A DNA stretch of 5,234 bases, taken from assembly GCA_002482405.1 (NCBI GenBank), contig DLFX01000257.1, positions 2,824-8,057 on the forward strand, written 5' to 3'. A program made the position numbers and the translations under genes. Of the stretch, positions 3,589-5,234 are shown in pieces (position 1 is the stretch's first letter; the number at the start of each line of letters is the position of its first letter). The stretch comes from Firmicutes bacterium UBA7709. Its GTDB lineage: Bacteria; Bacillota_A; Clostridia; Peptostreptococcales; Anaerovoracaceae. The notes under the pieces are model-generated. The model did not search any database and had not been told where the DNA came from. It saw only the letters and a program-made list of their open reading frames with translations.

Positions 3589-5234
3589 TTAGTTCACCAC
3601 CGCCGTGATCACGGTCATATCGTCCTTCTCCTTCAGTCCGTAGCGCTCTACCGCCTTATTGATGATGAGGTCCGACATGGTCTGTGGATCCCTGGAACGA
3701 ATATTCGCAATGGTTTCCCGGATCCATTCCATATCTCCGTCGGTCCTGTCGGCCTCCGTGATCCCGTCGGAAACGATGATGATCTCGTCGCCTCTCTTCG
3801 CCTGAAGCTCGATATGATTGATCCTGATGCTGTCCACGATGCCGATGGGCAGCGCGGATACCTTGATGGCCTCCACTTTGTCTCCCCTCTTGATAAAAGT
3901 CGCCGCAGCGCCGATCTTAAAAAACTTTATCTTTCCCGTGACCTTGTTGAACAACCCCAGATCCACCGTGGAAAAGATCTCTTCCGTCGACTTGAACAGC
4001 AGCAGGGAATTGATGGTTTTCAGCGCCAGCTCCACATCGAAGCCTGCCTTCATCAGATTGTACAGGGATGTGATTGTCAGGGCGCTTTCCCTTGATGCGG
4101 TCTCACCCTTCCCCATGCCGTCGCTCAAGGCGATCATATAATCTCCTTCTTTAAGATCCGCGCATATATAGCTGTCTCCGGAAATATTCCGCTCTTTTGC
4201 GTAACCGGAAACACCGACCCGAACCCCATATTTTTCTTTGGGTGGAACCAGCGCCGTTTCAGAGGCCGCCAGCTCCTCCATCATGCTCCTTGTGACCTTT
4301 GCCATCCCTTTAAACTGCATGGAGATGATGTTGGTTCTGTTCTTTGCGCCGCTGTAAAGGGTCGCAAGCTTTTCAAAGGTTTCCAGATAGCCTCCCAGAG
4401 TCAGCTGCATTCTGTCCCGTCCCGTCAACTCTTCATAAATATGATCTTTTCTGATCCGCGCGAGGACCAGCTCGATCCTGTCCATCCACGCAGCGGGGAT
4501 CGCCATGAAAACCGCCGCGGCCAGCAGCGGATCCCAGATGGAAATGTAAAGCTCCGGATATCCCTTGACCAGGCCGAAGGCGACGCAGACAGCGGCAAAG
4601 CAAACGCCGGCGATGATCCGGTTTAAACCCTTAAAGAATCCCGCCGTCATTCCGGCGCATGCAAAGATGCCGATGATGGCAGGAGAGCCGGAGGTGAGAA
4701 ACATGGCGGCCATCCCCGACGCGATTCCGGAAACGCCTCCTTCCATGATTCCGATCTTATATCCGATGATCAAGGTCATAAATAAAGCTCCGAGGTATAC
4801 CAGCGAAAAAACCCCCAGGGTTTCCGTTCCGATTCCTCCGAGCATCAACACAAAGACTGCGGATGTGGCAATGATGCCCTCCGCTATGGTACTGCCGCCT
4901 TTTTTCCCTTTGTCCAGCAGGCCGTAGAACCGGTGAAAAATATATACCAGCGCCAGAATGAGCATAGCTTCCGCGATCATCATAAAAATATCGTAGATGA
5001 ATACAAGCTGCGCCGTCAGAAAGTATACCGACTTTGCAATTACCATGATCCCTGCCGCGGCAAAAGCCTTGACCACAATTCCTATCCTCATCTTCGAAGT
5101 AAGGAAAAAGACCACTCCGCAGACTGCGATGGCTATGGCGTCTCCCCAGATATCATAGCCTGTCCCATAGTTTGTGAGCAGGCCTCCCAAAATCAGCGGA
5201 AGGGTATAAATATTCGCTCTCCCCTTGTCCATCA
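3589..5234 (-). CDS. spoIIE: Stage II sporulation protein E, SpoIIE (5' part outside window)
   Basis: SpoIIE is a polytopic septal membrane protein whose PP2C-type phosphatase dephosphorylates SpoIIAA and so releases sigma-F in the forespore. At least 547 residues are in the window. The Met at 5232 sits at the edge and aligns inside the N-terminal membrane domain, so the true start is probably some tens of codons further right. Residues 1-250 (counted from that Met) are a series of hydrophobic helices. Residues 270-325 form a helical linker. The phosphatase domain covers about 338-547, with metal-site motifs NISGDSY (Asp353), ALSDGMGKG (Asp371), VSDGITEAD (Asp489) and KDDMTVI (Asp537/538), plus LKTINSLLLFKSTEEIFSTVDL, characteristic of SpoIIE rather than general PP2C. 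Between membrane and phosphatase domains there are only about 85 residues, against roughly 260 in B. subtilis, and the Cys-rich segment is absent. The gene ends TAA 92 nt from the convergent thioesterase gene and lies upstream of tilS in the conserved order. Confidence 0.93.
   Translation of the reverse strand, partial: MDKGRANIYTLPLILGGLLTNYGTGYDIWGDAIAIAVCGVVFFLTSKMRIGIVVKAFAAAGIMVIAKSVYFLTAQLVFIYDIFMMIAEAMLILALVYIFHRFYGLLDKGKKGGSTIAEGIIATSAVFVLMLGGIGTETLGVFSLVYLGALFMTLIIGYKIGIMEGGVSGIASGMAAMFLTSGSPAIIGIFACAGMTAGFFKGLNRIIAGVCFAAVCVAFGLVKGYPELYISIWDPLLAAAVFMAIPAAWMDRIELVLARIRKDHIYEELTGRDRMQLTLGGYLETFEKLATLYSGAKNRTNIISMQFKGMAKVTRSMMEELAASETALVPPKEKYGVRVGVSGYAKERNISGDSYICADLKEGDYMIALSDGMGKGETASRESALTITSLYNLMKAGFDVELALKTINSLLLFKSTEEIFSTVDLGLFNKVTGKIKFFKIGAAATFIKRGDKVEAIKVSALPIGIVDSIRINHIELQAKRGDEIIIVSDGITEADRTDGDMEWIRETIANIRSRDPQTMSDLIINKAVERYGLKEKDDMTVITAVVN

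Noticed and set aside
3523..3590. Classical intrinsic terminator for the thioesterase or spoIIE
   Set aside because: The CAGCCGGCTG stem exists, but the only T-run (3586-3590) is 20 nt past it on the plus strand and there is none on the minus strand, so I list it only as a repeat.
3814..4927. Plus-strand frames of 93, 107, 61 and 120 codons opposite spoIIE
   Set aside because: They are shadows of the spoIIE coding frame and lack ribosome binding sites or known domains.
1..5234. CRISPR array, tRNA or rRNA genes, insertion sequences
   Set aside because: No regularly spaced repeat series, no tRNA-like cloverleaf or rRNA sequence, and no transposase-like frame or terminal inverted repeats were found on reading both strands.

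Overview
The window looks like a chromosomal segment of an anaerobic, endospore-forming Firmicute, most likely class Clostridia. The reasons are a spoIIE gene, strong AAGGAGG-type ribosome binding sites, a mid-range GC content, and a beta subunit of a sodium-pumping biotin-dependent decarboxylase, which is typical of amino-acid- or dicarboxylate-fermenting anaerobes. No species can be named from the sequence alone.

Layout, left to right: (1) 1-1462, minus strand, tilS, complete at its N-terminus and cut by the left edge a few codons before its expected end. (2) 1463-1746, a short AT-rich divergent intergenic region with the tilS promoter, an operator-like dyad over its -35, a further inverted repeat, and a candidate promoter for the rightward genes. 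(3) 1747-3496, plus strand, three compact genes: a 51-residue single-helix membrane protein resembling the small OadG/GcdD subunit, a 373-residue OadB/GcdB/MmdB-type beta subunit starting 1 nt after it, and a FlK-like hotdog thioesterase after a 57-nt gap. (4) 3497-3588, a convergent intergenic gap with two 25-nt direct repeats, each carrying the palindrome CAGCCGGCTG. (5) 3589-5234, minus strand, the 3' part of spoIIE, open at the right edge.

The minus-strand order spoIIE then tilS matches the conserved spoIIE-tilS-hpt-ftsH neighbourhood of Firmicutes. Here it is split by the three-gene cassette in the opposite orientation. The cassette holds the membrane half of a Na+-translocating decarboxylase without the carboxyltransferase or biotin carrier, and adds an acyl-CoA thioesterase-like gene. 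The likely reading is that the soluble subunits are encoded elsewhere, that the beta subunit decarboxylates carboxybiotin coupled to Na+ export, and that the thioesterase acts on a related acyl-CoA. The last point is inference from proximity only.

Other points worth checking are a compact SpoIIE that lacks most of the usual central regulatory region, a tilS promoter whose -10 lies so close to the ATG that the mRNA would be leaderless, and an Ala-Ser swap at a residue position of OadB known to matter for Na+ coupling.
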